Positions 40,861 to 50,289 of a stretch of 64,000 nt of DNA are shown in pieces. Position 1 is the stretch's first letter. Each line of letters begins with the position of its first letter. Both the position numbers and the translations under genes were made by a program. The notes below the pieces were generated by a model. It was not told the DNA's origin, did not search any database, and worked only from the letters and a program-made list of their open reading frames with translations. Location: assembly GCF_016879755.1 (NCBI RefSeq), contig NZ_WOFU01000008.1:1-64000 (forward strand), read 5' to 3'. The stretch is from Bacillus sp. B15-48. GTDB lineage: Bacteria; Bacillota; Bacilli; Bacillales; Cytobacillaceae.

Positions 40861-41844
40861 ATGAACAGCAATTTATCAATCGGCCTTGTGAAAGTGACAG
40901 AAGCTGCAGCTTTAGCTGCAGGAAGATGGACTGGAAGAGGGAAAAAGGAAGAAGCAGATGGAGCAGCAACAGCTGCAATGAGAGAGATGTTTAATGCGAT
41001 TGAAATGTCAGGAACAGTTGTCATTGGAGAGGGGGAAATGGACGAAGCACCGATGTTATATATTGGAGAAAGGTTAGGAACGGGGAAGGGGCCGAAAGTT
41101 GACATCGCTGTAGATCCGTTAGAAGGAACAGAAATTGTTGCTGCAGGGGAGGCTAATGCACTTACGACTATTGCCATTTCAGAACGTGGAAATCTACTGC
41201 ATGCACCAGATATGTACATGGAGAAAATTGCTGTAGGTTCAGCAGCGGCTGGAAAAATTAATATCAATGCCCCAGTTATTGATAATCTAAAAGCTGTTGC
41301 AAAAGCAAAGAATAAAAAGATTGAAGACTTGGTTGTCAGCATCTTAGATCGTGAAAGACATAAACAAATGATTCAAGAGATTCGTGATGCGGGGGCAAAG
41401 GTTAAACTCGTTCAAGCCGGTGATGTACAAACAGCGATCAGTACAGCCTTTGAATCTTCAGGAATCGATTTAATGCTAGGTTCTGGAGGAGCGCCTGAGG
41501 GTGTATTGGCTGCAGCTGCACTGAAAAGCTTAGGAGGAGAATTCCAGGGGAAATTGCTTCCGCAGACAGCAGAAGAAAAAAACCGTTTAAGACAAATGGG
41601 AATGAACGATTTTAATAAGACGTTGTACATGGAGGATATTGTAAAAGGAGACGATGCTTTTTTTGTCGCAACAGGTGTTACGGATGGAGATTTATTGAGA
41701 GGGGTCCAATACAAAGGGGATATAGCGATTACTCATTCGCTTATTATCCATGGCCAATCACGGTCCGTTCGCTTTATTGAAGGTCAGCATTACATGAACA
41801 ATCGAAAAGCCGTTTTAGCCGTCAGTTGGGGAGATTCCATTTAA
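40861..41844 (+). CDS. glpX: Fructose-1,6-bisphosphatase class II (GlpX)
   Basis: GlpX removes phosphate from fructose 1,6-bisphosphate (in some bacteria also sedoheptulose bisphosphate). The 327-residue enzyme has [48 protein letters not shown] (metal-binding), [17 protein letters not shown] and [26 protein letters not shown], all normal for the family. It stands before a pentose-phosphate operon and shares its promoter plan. GlpX with transketolase and other pentose-phosphate enzymes is the sugar-phosphate recycling set of the RuMP pathway in Bacillus methanolicus, but no hexulose-phosphate synthase is present here. Confidence 0.94.
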   Translation: MNSNLSIGLVKVTEAAALAAGRWTGRGKKEEADGAATAAMREMFNAIEMSGTVVIGEGEMDEAPMLYIGERLGTGKGPKVDIAVDPLEGTEIVAAGEANALTTIAISERGNLLHAPDMYMEKIAVGSAAAGKININAPVIDNLKAVAKAKNKKIEDLVVSILDRERHKQMIQEIRDAGAKVKLVQAGDVQTAISTAFESSGIDLMLGSGGAPEGVLAAAALKSLGGEFQGKLLPQTAEEKNRLRQMGMNDFNKTLYMEDIVKGDDAFFVATGVTDGDLLRGVQYKGDIAITHSLIIHGQSRSVRFIEGQHYMNNRKAVLAVSWGDSI

Positions 41845-41850
41845 TGTTAA

Positions 41851-41955
41851 AATGTCCCTCCAGGTTACACGGATCAAGTTCTGTTTGGAGCAGGCGGTAA
41901 TCCATATGGAACAAGTGTAACCGTAGCCGAAAGGGTGAAAAAAGGAAATCAATAA
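41851..41955 (+). pseudogene. 3' remnant of WrbA-type NAD(P)H:quinone oxidoreductase
   Basis: The frame reads [30 protein letters not shown]-stop. The block [11 protein letters not shown] is typical of flavodoxin-fold WrbA/quinone reductases. Only the C-terminal third remains. Confidence 0.55.
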
Positions 41956-42068
41956 AAAAATAAAATAAAAAGAGCCGAGCAACGAATGACTTGATGTTTG
42001 GTCTTTTTACATTGTTGAGAAAATGATAAAAGTGCGGAATCATGATAAACAGGAATAGGTGAAAATTT

Positions 42069-43574
42069 ATGACGACTATAATGGAAGAACAATCAAGTAT
42101 AGGTCATGGTTTATATGAACTAATCTGGGAAAATACCAATGATGCGATTTTTTTAATCGGAAAAGATGGAGAAATTCTTCATGCGAACCCAACTTTCACT
42201 GAAATCCTAGGTTGGACGATAGAGGATATTCAAGGCGTAACACCTCCGCCTTTCTTTTTTGATATGTCGAAAGAACAGCATGAGAATTTTTTAAATAAAT
42301 TAAAAAGTGGAAAAAATATAATTGATTGTGTAACAAAAAGAAGGAGCAAAGGTGGGGTAGTTCAAGAAATTTTGGCTACATATCGAGCAGTAAATCATGG
42401 TGAGATTCTTGCAGTAGGGATGTACAAGGATTTTACTGAACAAATGGAGTTGCAAAGGAAACTTAAGGAAAGTGAAGTCTGTTACCGAAATCTGGTTGAA
42501 GGGTTACCTGATGCTATCATCGTTCTGAACAAGCATCACATTGTTTTTGCAAATCCAGCAGGCGTGGCTTTTTTAGGACAAGAAGATGTTCATCCTTTGA
42601 TTGGGAGACCATTATCGAAGTTTATCTCTTCGGAAGAGAAGGAAAGTCTCCAAACAAGGCTGGCAAAGATGATTGGAATGAATAATCATGGCGCAGCAAC
42701 ACGAATCGTAGGAAAAATCGTTCGGTATGACGAAAAAGTATTTTGTGTGGAGATTACAGCCATCCCTATTATGTATAACGGGGAATCAATGATCCAAATT
42801 CAATTTCGAGATATAGAGGATAGAAAAGAGTATGAGTTAAAGTTGGAAAATTTAGCCTTTCATGATCCATTAACAGGGCTAAAGAACAGGCGTGGTTTTT
42901 ACGATATTCTAAATAAAACTATGGAATCTGCGTTGCAAACAGGAGAAATTCTTGCGTTTATGTATCTCGATTTAGATAAGTTTAAAGAGATAAATGATAC
43001 TTATGGTCATGATAGTGGAGACGAACTTCTAAAACTTTTTGCGAATCGATTACAGAATAATCTTAGGAAAGACAGTGTAGTTGGCCGCATCGGCGGGGAT
43101 GAATTTTTAGTTTTATTACCATCGATTGAAAATACTCAGAATGTTATAAGAATTATTGAAAGATTACACAATGTACTTCAACAACCATATCTGGTAAATG
43201 AAAGTTTTATAGGAATAACTGCTCTAAAAAACGTAGAAGTTCATACCATTTTTATAAACAAGAAGATGAAATGGTTCCTCTATTTAGGGAAGACTCGCGG
43301 ATCATATCGTACGTCAATCGAATTAAAGGGGTATAGCCAAAAAACCTCTTCGTTTTTCAAGGGTGAAGGGGTTTTTTTATATCATAACCATTTCTCGGCC
43401 CAAGCTTCAACCGTTTTTAATGATCTGCCAAGTTCAGTTCCTTTTTTGCTTAATGAATATTCTGTTCTCACAGGTCGTTCTGTAATGACATTTCTTATGA
43501 CGATTCCACAGTCCTCAAGTTCCTTCATCCGTTCATTTAACACTCGTTTGCTTAAATCGGGGATAAAAGCATGA
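42069..43574 (+). CDS. PAS-PAS-GGDEF protein, C-terminus lost
   Basis: Domains: PAS 1 at about 12-125 (ENTNDAIFLIGKDGEILHANPTFTEILGW), PAS 2 at about 132-255 (LPDAIIVLNKHHIVFANPAGVAFLG), then a diguanylate cyclase domain with FHDPLTGLKNRRGFYDIL, YLDLDKFKEINDTYGHDSGDELL and the active motif RIGGDEFLVLLP. The natural sequence breaks off after LVNESFIGIT, about residue 380, where the final third of the GGDEF fold should follow. The frame then runs through a terminator hairpin and antisense to hxlR, so the last 120 codons are not real coding sequence. It is probably inactive. AGGTGAAAATTT precedes the ATG. The intact form would make cyclic di-GMP on a sensed signal. Confidence 0.8.
   Translation: MTTIMEEQSSIGHGLYELIWENTNDAIFLIGKDGEILHANPTFTEILGWTIEDIQGVTPPPFFFDMSKEQHENFLNKLKSGKNIIDCVTKRRSKGGVVQEILATYRAVNHGEILAVGMYKDFTEQMELQRKLKESEVCYRNLVEGLPDAIIVLNKHHIVFANPAGVAFLGQEDVHPLIGRPLSKFISSEEKESLQTRLAKMIGMNNHGAATRIVGKIVRYDEKVFCVEITAIPIMYNGESMIQIQFRDIEDRKEYELKLENLAFHDPLTGLKNRRGFYDILNKTMESALQTGEILAFMYLDLDKFKEINDTYGHDSGDELLKLFANRLQNNLRKDSVVGRIGGDEFLVLLPSIENTQNVIRIIERLHNVLQQPYLVNESFIGITALKNVEVHTIFINKKMKWFLYLGKTRGSYRTSIELKGYSQKTSSFFKGEGVFLYHNHFSAQASTVFNDLPSSVPFLLNEYSVLTGRSVMTFLMTIPQSSSSFIRSFNTRLLKSGIKA
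43339..43378. terminator. Terminator between the GGDEF remnant and hxlR-type gene
   Basis: AAAAAACCTCTTC / GAAGGGGTTTTTTT; it can work for both converging units. Confidence 0.7.
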
Positions 43575-43693
43575 ATTTCACTAAACCTTTTTGGTTCTTC
43601 CATTAATGTATGAATAATAAGACCCATCCACTTTTTCCCGATAATATGATAACATGTCTCAACTTTCATACATAATTTATGTTCTGTATCCAT
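43382..43693 (-). CDS. HxlR-family winged-helix regulator
   Basis: The 103-residue product is a single HxlR/YodB-type domain: CYHIIGKKWMGLIIHTLMEEPKRFSEIHAFIPDLSKRVLNERMKELEDCGIVIRNV, ending in the KTVEAWAEKWL helix. The Cys in METCY-like position is where YodB/HypR-type regulators sense electrophiles and where HxlR proteins of formaldehyde pathways also begin. GGAGGTGATTCTA precedes the ATG at 43693. It is divergent from the pentose-phosphate operon, and a box GGTTACATAAAGTTAC lies between them. Confidence 0.88.
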   Translation of the reverse strand: MDTEHKLCMKVETCYHIIGKKWMGLIIHTLMEEPKRFSEIHAFIPDLSKRVLNERMKELEDCGIVIRNVITERPVRTEYSLSKKGTELGRSLKTVEAWAEKWL

Positions 43694-43912
43694 TAGAATC
43701 ACCTCCGATTTGTTAATTGGTTATTTTTAATAACATATAGATGAAAAATAAGTATAGCGTTAATCTAATAATATCAAAGAAAAGTACTGAAAGAAAGGGG
43801 ATCTATATAACACATTATTTGATAATTTAGAACTAAGAAACCAAGTGATAGTAAATAAATCTCTACTATCTCGAAAACTTCAAATAAAATTCACAAAATA
43901 GACACAAATGAG

Positions 43913-43957
43913 TTGACTAAAATAAAGAAAAGAATTATTATGGTTACATAAAGTTAC
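43913..43957 (+). promoter_or_regulatory. Promoter of pentose-phosphate operon with GGTTACAT box
   Basis: TTGACT (43913), 17-base spacer, TATTAT (43936), then GGTTACATAAAGTTAC with a GTTAC-N5-GTTAC direct repeat. It matches the glpX promoter in sequence and spacing, and is a candidate target of the adjacent HxlR-type regulator. Confidence 0.7.
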
Positions 43958-44052
43958 TTAATAATAATTTGAATTAACTTTTTAACTTGTTTTCCTTCCC
44001 ATTAGAGGAAGATGATAAGGAAAGACACTGATTCAAATATATTTTTTTATCC

Positions 44053-44075
44053 AAATATCTTGAATTCGAGATGTT
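44053..44075 (+). promoter_or_regulatory. MhqR-like operator (4)
   Basis: AAATATCTTGAATTCGAGAT followed by GTTT. The core ATCTTGAATTCGAGAT is almost the MhqR consensus. It lies about 65 bases before the small gene at 44140. Confidence 0.65.
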
Positions 44076-44139
44076 TGAATTAATTGTATTGACGAATTAA
44101 AAACAACTGTTTCAAATAGCAATGAAAGGAGAAGAACAT

Positions 44140-44283
44140 ATGATTGAAGTGATCGTTACAGTTGAGTTAAATGGCAGAAGATATCAAACGAATGTCATTG
44201 GAAATAAAAATATGCTTGAAGAAGAAATAAGAACGCTTGCTGAAAAGCAAGTCATCGATCAATGGGGAAAATCCTTGAACTAA
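44140..44283 (+). CDS. BA3454-family small stress protein
   Basis: The 47-codon gene has a clear AAAGGAGAAG site and the product MIEVIVTVELNGRRYQTNVI, then GNKNMLEEEIRTLAEKQVIDQW. This resembles the short BA3454-type stress response peptides of the Bacillus cereus group. Its biochemical role is not known. It is the first gene behind the promoter and operator and leads into rpiA 70-80 bases downstream. Confidence 0.7.
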   Translation: MIEVIVTVELNGRRYQTNVIGNKNMLEEEIRTLAEKQVIDQWGKSLN

Positions 44284-44361
44284 TAAAATAAGCTGAGAAT
44301 GCAGATAAATAAAAAGACCATTTTGCTAGATTGTGATAGAGGATAAAAAGGGGTGAATGAC

Positions 44362-45039
44362 TTGAATGCAAAGAAATTAGTCGGCGAAAAAGCGACCGAA
44401 TTTATAAAGGATGGAATGGTTGTCGGACTTGGTACAGGTTCAACCGTTTACTATATGCTGCTCAAGCTTGGACAGCTTGTAAAAGAAGGACTTTCCATTC
44501 AAGGAATTCCAACCTCTATACAAACAGCGGAATTGGCAAAAGAATTAAACATTCCACTGGTAGGATTTCAAGAGATTGAGAAGATTGACCTTGCAGTAGA
44601 TGGAGCCGATGAAGTGGATTCAAACTTAAACCTCATTAAAGGGGGAGGCGGTGCTCTTTTACGAGAAAAAATCATTGCCAAAGCCGCTAAACAGTTTATT
44701 GTGGTGGCAGGTCCTTCAAAAATGGTTAAAACATTAGGCTCCTTTCCGTTGCCTATAGAAATCGTACCATTTGGGGCGAAAATGACAAAAAAATACTTAA
44801 AAGAACTAGGTGGAAATCCTACATTGCGCCTAGTGAATGGTACACCTTTTCAGACGGATAATGGTCATTATATTTTTGACTGCATATTCCCGAGTTTAAC
44901 ACAGCCTCATGAATTAGAAGTAAGTATAAATAAAATTCCAGGGGTTGTGGAAAATGGTTTATTTATTGGGATGACAGATTTAGTTATTTCATTGGATCGT
45001 AAAAATCAGCCTTTATTAATAGAAAGAGGTGGAAAGTAA
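44362..45039 (+). CDS. rpiA: Ribose-5-phosphate isomerase A
   Basis: RpiA interconverts ribose 5-phosphate and ribulose 5-phosphate. Family blocks: GMVVGLGTGSTVYYML, IDLAVDGADEVDSNLNLIKGGGGALLREKIIA (Asp and Glu catalytic residues) and VVAGPSKMVKTLGSFPLPIEIVPFG. The length of 225 residues is normal. GGGGTG lies 6 bases before a TTG at 44362, which I take as the start; the GTG at 44353 lies inside that site. Bacillus normally uses RpiB, so RpiA here is an accessory type. zwf begins immediately after the stop. Confidence 0.92.
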   Translation: MNAKKLVGEKATEFIKDGMVVGLGTGSTVYYMLLKLGQLVKEGLSIQGIPTSIQTAELAKELNIPLVGFQEIEKIDLAVDGADEVDSNLNLIKGGGGALLREKIIAKAAKQFIVVAGPSKMVKTLGSFPLPIEIVPFGAKMTKKYLKELGGNPTLRLVNGTPFQTDNGHYIFDCIFPSLTQPHELEVSINKIPGVVENGLFIGMTDLVISLDRKNQPLLIERGGK

Positions 45040-46548
45040 ATGGAATCAATGACATTCGTTTTATTTGGAGCAACAGGGGATTTGGCAAAGAGAAAAATTT
45101 TCCCTGCCCTTTACAATTTATATTTGGATCATAAAATACCTAATCCGATTTCGATTATTGGACTAGGCAGAGGTGAAATGTCTGACAATGAATTTCAAAA
45201 CCATGTTGAACAATCATTAAAAAATTTTTCAAGACGAGACGACTTCGATACCAAGAAAATAAAGCCATTCCTCGAGTATTTCCGATACAGTGTACTCGAT
45301 GCAACGAAGTTGGGGGACTTTAAAAAGCTTCAAAACATCGTAGAGAACCGGGAAAAAGAATTAAATATCCAAGAAAATCGTATGTTCTATCTCTCAGTAG
45401 GGCCTGAATTTTTCAGTCCAATTGCCAATAACATTAAAGAAAGTGGCTTAGGTACAACAAAGGGTTGGAAACGGCTGATTATTGAGAAACCATTTGGACG
45501 TGATTTACAGACAGCACGCGAGCTTAATGACAATTTAAGTAAAGCTTTTAAAGAAGAAGAAATCTACCGAATCGATCATTATCTTGGGAAATCGATGATT
45601 CAAAGCTTGGAATCACTTGCGTTTGCAAACCCTGTTCTGCAAACCTTACTGAACAATAAACATATAGCAAATGTACAAATTACGGCGAGTGAAACTGTTG
45701 GGGTAGAAGAACGAGCTGGTTATTATGACAAATCTGGGGCCATTCGTGATATGTTTCAAAATCATATGATGCAAATTTTGATGATGTCCGCGATGCATGT
45801 GCCGAATAATATCAACCCTGATGAAATTCGAAGTGAAAAACGGAAGGTCATTGAATCTATCCGTCCGTTAAAAAAAGAAGATGTTCAAAAGGATATTATT
45901 CGAGCTCAATATAAAGCGGGGAAAATTAATGGGGAACCTGTGATTAGTTATATAAATGAGCGTGGTATTATGGAGTCTTCTGAAAATGATACGTTTATTG
46001 CTGCCCGACTTTGGATTGATAATCCATTTTGGCAAGGAGTACCATTCTATATTCGTACAGGAAAAAGGATGGCGAAAAAATCTACTCGAATCGTCATTGA
46101 ATTTAAAGCAACGTCTAAAAAGGAAAGAAAGCAAAATTTGAATCCAAATCTGTTGATTATCGAAATCAATCCAAATGAAAATGTAACATTACAAATCAAT
46201 AGCCGGAATCCAATTAGTGGGAAGATTGAGCCTGCAAATATTAGTTTGTTTAATGAACAAATCAATGTTCCTGAAGCTTACGAACGGTTACTTTATGATG
46301 CTTTTCGTGGAGATGCCACATTTTTTGCCCATTGGAAAGAAGTTGAATTGTCATGGAAGTGGGTGCAGCCAATCCTGGAGGCGTTTGAGGAAAACTTGGT
46401 GCCACTACATTACTATCTTTCCGGGTCGAATGGTCCAAAGGCCTCCGATTCCTTACTTTATGAGCAAGGATTCAAGTGGTGGTTAGATCATGAAGAACAA
46501 ATGGACGATGACTCATACATCGTAACGAAAGATTTACTGGCAAAATAA
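45040..46548 (+). CDS. zwf: Glucose-6-phosphate 1-dehydrogenase
   Basis: Zwf oxidises glucose 6-phosphate to 6-phosphogluconolactone and makes NADPH. The 502-residue enzyme has [22 protein letters not shown] (NADP-binding), [21 protein letters not shown] (substrate site with catalytic His nearby) and [32 protein letters not shown] at the rpiA end is its ribosome site, so translation is coupled. The lactonase gene pgl is absent from the operon. Confidence 0.95.
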   Translation: MESMTFVLFGATGDLAKRKIFPALYNLYLDHKIPNPISIIGLGRGEMSDNEFQNHVEQSLKNFSRRDDFDTKKIKPFLEYFRYSVLDATKLGDFKKLQNIVENREKELNIQENRMFYLSVGPEFFSPIANNIKESGLGTTKGWKRLIIEKPFGRDLQTARELNDNLSKAFKEEEIYRIDHYLGKSMIQSLESLAFANPVLQTLLNNKHIANVQITASETVGVEERAGYYDKSGAIRDMFQNHMMQILMMSAMHVPNNINPDEIRSEKRKVIESIRPLKKEDVQKDIIRAQYKAGKINGEPVISYINERGIMESSENDTFIAARLWIDNPFWQGVPFYIRTGKRMAKKSTRIVIEFKATSKKERKQNLNPNLLIIEINPNENVTLQINSRNPISGKIEPANISLFNEQINVPEAYERLLYDAFRGDATFFAHWKEVELSWKWVQPILEAFEENLVPLHYYLSGSNGPKASDSLLYEQGFKWWLDHEEQMDDDSYIVTKDLLAK

Positions 46549-46576
46549 CAAAATGAACAAAGGGAGAATTCATTAT

Positions 46577-48568
46577 ATGGTTAATGCGTTAGAAACTTTA
46601 GCAGTTAATACGATTCGTACTTTATCGATTGATGCAATCAATCAAGCAAATTCTGGCCACCCGGGACTACCAATGGGAGCCGCACCGAGCGCATTTGCCT
46701 TATGGGCAAATCACTTAAATCATAATCCGAACAACGCTAAATGGTTTAATCGCGATCGCTTTGTTTTATCTGCCGGTCATGGATCAAGTATGCTTTACAG
46801 TTTACTGCATCTTGCAGGATATGATGTCTCGATTGATGATTTAAAAAGCTTTCGTAAACTAAACAGTAAAACACCAGGACATCCTGAATTTGGTCATACA
46901 GATGGCGTGGATGCAACCACTGGTCCATTGGGACAAGGAATTGCGAATGCGGTGGGCATGGCAATGGCGGAAGCACATTTGGCGGCTAAATTTAATAAAA
47001 AAGATTTTCCTGTGATTGACCACTATACTTACGCGTTAGTTGGGGATGGGGACTTATCGGAAGGGATCTCCTATGAAGCGATGTCTTTGGCTGGACATAT
47101 GAAACTTGGTAAATTGATTGTTTTATATGATTCAAATGATATTTCATTAGATGGTGATTTAAAACTATCATTTTCTGAAGATGTGAAGAAAAGAGCAGAA
47201 TCTGTTCATTGGCAATACTTGCGTGTGGAAGATGGAAACAATGTAGAAGAAATCACAAATGCCATTTCCGAGGCGAAAATGAATACCGATCAGCCAACAT
47301 TGATTGAAGTTAGAACGATTATTGGCTATGGGAGTCCGAAAGTGGCTGGGACAAATAAAGCTCATGGAGCCCCACTTGGTCTAGAAGAAACAAAAGCGAC
47401 GAAGAAGGCTTATGGTTGGAATTTTGAAGAAGATTTCTATGTACCTGAAGAGGTAAAAGAATTCTTTGAAGGGATCAAAAAATTTGGCATAGAAGCTGAA
47501 ATGGAATGGAATCATTTGCTTCATGACTACAAAGAAGCCCACCCACATTTAGGAAAAGAGCTAGAAGAGGCCATTGAAGGGAAAGTTTTGATCGATGTGA
47601 ACGATATTTTAACGTTCACTCCTGAGAAAGCTATTTCGACTCGAGTCGCTAGTGGAAATGCGATTAATCATTTTGTGAAGATCGTTCCTTCAATCTTTGG
47701 TGGGAGTGCGGACCTTTCTAATTCCACAATGACGGATATCACTGGGGAAGCTGCTTATGCCGTTGAGAGTTATGCTGGTCGCAACATTTACTTCGGAGTT
47801 CGTGAACATGCAATGGGGGCAGCAGCGAATGGAATGGCTCAACATGGTGGAGTCAAGCCATTTGTTAGTACGTTCTTTGTTTTCAATGACTATCTTCGTC
47901 CATCGATTCGTTTGGCGGCATTACAAAAACTTCCTGTAACGTATGTATTTACGCATGATTCGATTGCTGTCGGAGAAGATGGTCCAACACATGAACCGAT
48001 TGAACAATTAACTGCGCTTCGTGCGATTCCAGGGCTTACAGTGATTCGTCCTTCTGACGCAAATGAAACAGCAAGTGCTTGGGCCTATGCGCTACAAAAC
48101 ACTGAAGGTCCAGTCGCATTAATTTTAAGCCGCCAAAATCTACCGGTGTTTAACCAAACAAAAGCAAATATAGAAGATCTGTCTAAAGGGGCCTATGTGT
48201 TAACCGAGACAGATGAAAATCCTGATGTCATTTTAATTGCTACTGGTTCTGAAGTAAACTTGGCTGTCGACGCAAAAGCGGAACTTGAAAAGGATAAAAT
48301 ATCCGTTCGTATTGTTGCGATGCCTAGCTGGGAACTTTTCAATGGGCAAGAGGAGAGCTATAAACAAGCAATCCTTCCAAGTAATGTAAAAAAACGTGTG
48401 TCAATTGAGATGGGAATTTCTCTTGGATGGGAGCGTTACGTAGGACCTGAAGGGAAAATAATGGCAGTTGAGACATTTGGTGCATCAGGCACAGGAGCCG
48501 AGGTAATGGAACTCTTCGGATTTACTAAAAACAACGTAGTGAAAACTGTAAAAAACTTATTAAACTAA
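46577..48568 (+). CDS. tkt: Transketolase
   Basis: The 663-residue enzyme needs thiamine diphosphate. Motifs: [37 protein letters not shown], the ThDP site [34 protein letters not shown], then [19 protein letters not shown] and [21 protein letters not shown]. All are normal for Tkt. The ATG at 46577 follows AGGGAGAATTCATT; the ATG at 46553 precedes that site and is rejected. It moves two-carbon units in the pentose-phosphate cycle. Confidence 0.95.
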   Translation: MVNALETLAVNTIRTLSIDAINQANSGHPGLPMGAAPSAFALWANHLNHNPNNAKWFNRDRFVLSAGHGSSMLYSLLHLAGYDVSIDDLKSFRKLNSKTPGHPEFGHTDGVDATTGPLGQGIANAVGMAMAEAHLAAKFNKKDFPVIDHYTYALVGDGDLSEGISYEAMSLAGHMKLGKLIVLYDSNDISLDGDLKLSFSEDVKKRAESVHWQYLRVEDGNNVEEITNAISEAKMNTDQPTLIEVRTIIGYGSPKVAGTNKAHGAPLGLEETKATKKAYGWNFEEDFYVPEEVKEFFEGIKKFGIEAEMEWNHLLHDYKEAHPHLGKELEEAIEGKVLIDVNDILTFTPEKAISTRVASGNAINHFVKIVPSIFGGSADLSNSTMTDITGEAAYAVESYAGRNIYFGVREHAMGAAANGMAQHGGVKPFVSTFFVFNDYLRPSIRLAALQKLPVTYVFTHDSIAVGEDGPTHEPIEQLTALRAIPGLTVIRPSDANETASAWAYALQNTEGPVALILSRQNLPVFNQTKANIEDLSKGAYVLTETDENPDVILIATGSEVNLAVDAKAELEKDKISVRIVAMPSWELFNGQEESYKQAILPSNVKKRVSIEMGISLGWERYVGPEGKIMAVETFGASGTGAEVMELFGFTKNNVVKTVKNLLN

Positions 48569-48591
48569 TGACCTTCAAGGAGTGAATAAAC

Positions 48592-49485
48592 ATGCAAGTT
48601 GGATTAATCGGTTTAGGGAAAATGGGGTTTAACTTAGGTCAAAACTTATTAGATCACAATCATTCGGTCGTAGCGTATGATTTGAATCCAAAAGCAGTAG
48701 AGGATATGAAAAAATTAGGCGCACAAGCGACTTCTAATCTTAAAGAATTAGTGTTTTTAATGGAAAAACCGAGGGTGTTATGGATTATGGTTCCACATAC
48801 AGTCGTTGATTCCGTTCTTATTGAGATCGCACCATTGCTTGATAAAGGAGATATTGTGATTGAAGCAGGAAATTCTCATTATAAAGAATCCATTTATCGT
48901 TACAATGATTTAAAAGAGATGGGGATTCACTATATGGATGTAGGAACTTCAGGCGGAATGGAAGGAGCTCGAAATGGGGCTTGTTATATGATTGGTGGCG
49001 ACCAAGAAGCCTGGGAAGTCGTTGAACCGTTATTCCGTGATACAGCTGTAGAAAATGGATATTTATTTGCTGGAAAAATCGGTAGCGGCCACTTCTTAAA
49101 AATGATCCATAATGGAATTGAATACGGAATGATGGCTGCCATCGGTGAAGGCTTTGAAGTGTTAGAAAAAAGCGATTTCGACTTTGATTATGAGAAAGTG
49201 GCTAAGGTTTGGAACAATGGGTCCGTTATTCGTTCATGGTTAATGGAGCTAACAGAAGAAGCCTTTTCTAAAGATTCTAAACTTGATGGAATTAAAGGGG
49301 TGATGCATTCTTCTGGAGAAGCGAAATGGACACTCGAAACAGCACTAGATTTGCAGACAGCCACACCAGTGATTGCCTTGTCATTGCTGTCCCGTTACCG
49401 TTCTTTAAATACAGATACATTTAATGGAAAAGTAGTAGCCGCATTACGAAATGAATTTGGTGGACATGCAGTAGAAAAAGCTTAA
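48592..49485 (+). CDS. gnd: 6-phosphogluconate dehydrogenase, short (YqeC-type), decarboxylating
   Basis: At 297 residues this is the short class of Gnd. It has an N-terminal NAD(P) fold (MQVGLIGLGKMGFNLGQNLLDHNH), VPHTVVDSVL, GNSHYKESIYRY, YMDVGTSGGMEGARNGACYMIGG (substrate) and SGHFLKMIHNGIEYGMMAAIGEGFEV (catalytic Lys and Asn). It gives ribulose 5-phosphate, CO2 and a reduced cofactor; short forms often prefer NAD. CAAGGAGTG precedes the ATG. Confidence 0.93.
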   Translation: MQVGLIGLGKMGFNLGQNLLDHNHSVVAYDLNPKAVEDMKKLGAQATSNLKELVFLMEKPRVLWIMVPHTVVDSVLIEIAPLLDKGDIVIEAGNSHYKESIYRYNDLKEMGIHYMDVGTSGGMEGARNGACYMIGGDQEAWEVVEPLFRDTAVENGYLFAGKIGSGHFLKMIHNGIEYGMMAAIGEGFEVLEKSDFDFDYEKVAKVWNNGSVIRSWLMELTEEAFSKDSKLDGIKGVMHSSGEAKWTLETALDLQTATPVIALSLLSRYRSLNTDTFNGKVVAALRNEFGGHAVEKA

Positions 49486-49539
49486 TAGATAGACCCATTT
49501 ACAAAATAAAACTAAAAAATCAATCGGAGGGAATTAATT

Positions 49540-50205
49540 ATGAAATTTTTCGTAGATACAGCAAACATTGAGGAAATTAAGAAAGCCTATAAAATTGGGG
49601 TTTTATCTGGTGTCACAACAAACCCATCCTTAGTAGCAAAAGAAGGAGTAAAATTTGAAGATCGAATCGAAGAAATCCTAAAAGCAGTACCCGAAGTGGA
49701 ATCCGTTTCTGCTGAAGTAACTCCACATGCAGTAACAGCTGAAGAGATGATAGCAGAAGCAGATGAATTAATCAAAATGAACGGTGGAGACAAAAACATT
49801 ACCATTAAAGTACCTATGACTCTAGCAGGTTTAGAAACAACTCGCTATCTCGCGAAAAAAGGTGTGAAAGTAAATGTTACTCTTATTTTCACTGTGAACC
49901 AAGCACTTTTAGCTGCACGTGCGGGGGCAGCCTATGTTTCCCCATTCTTAGGACGCTTAGATGATATTTCAGAGGATGGTGTCCTGCTTGTTTCAAAAAT
50001 CGCAGAATTATTCCGTACTCATAATCTAGATGCTCAAATCATTGCCGCATCTGTTCGTCATCCAGATCATGTAACGCGTGTTGCAATGGCCGGTGCACAT
50101 ATTGCAACCGTTCCTTATCAAGTTATTGAACAGCTTACAAAACATCCGCTTACGGATCAAGGAATTAAAAAGTTTGCGGCTGATTGGATTGAACCTAAGA
50201 AATAG
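49540..50205 (+). CDS. tal: Transaldolase (TalC-type, short)
   Basis: The 221-residue protein starts [36 protein letters not shown] and has the Schiff-base Lys in [30 protein letters not shown] and [29 protein letters not shown] complete the small TalC/FSA-like barrel. It moves three-carbon units between sugar phosphates. GGAGGGAATTAATT precedes the ATG. Confidence 0.94.
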   Translation: MKFFVDTANIEEIKKAYKIGVLSGVTTNPSLVAKEGVKFEDRIEEILKAVPEVESVSAEVTPHAVTAEEMIAEADELIKMNGGDKNITIKVPMTLAGLETTRYLAKKGVKVNVTLIFTVNQALLAARAGAAYVSPFLGRLDDISEDGVLLVSKIAELFRTHNLDAQIIAASVRHPDHVTRVAMAGAHIATVPYQVIEQLTKHPLTDQGIKKFAADWIEPKK

Positions 50206-50289
50206 AAAAATAGAGGACGTTGGCTTTCGTTGAATCTAGCTGACGTCCGCTCTTCCAAAAGAAAAATGATGCGTAAAGGGGAAATGAAA

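Noticed and set aside
43215-43574. Last 120 codons of the GGDEF frame as a true domain
   Set aside because: They pass through a bidirectional terminator and lie antisense to an intact HxlR-type gene.
45868-46486. Several frames inside zwf
   Set aside because: All overlap a full-length, motif-complete zwf and have no signals of their own.
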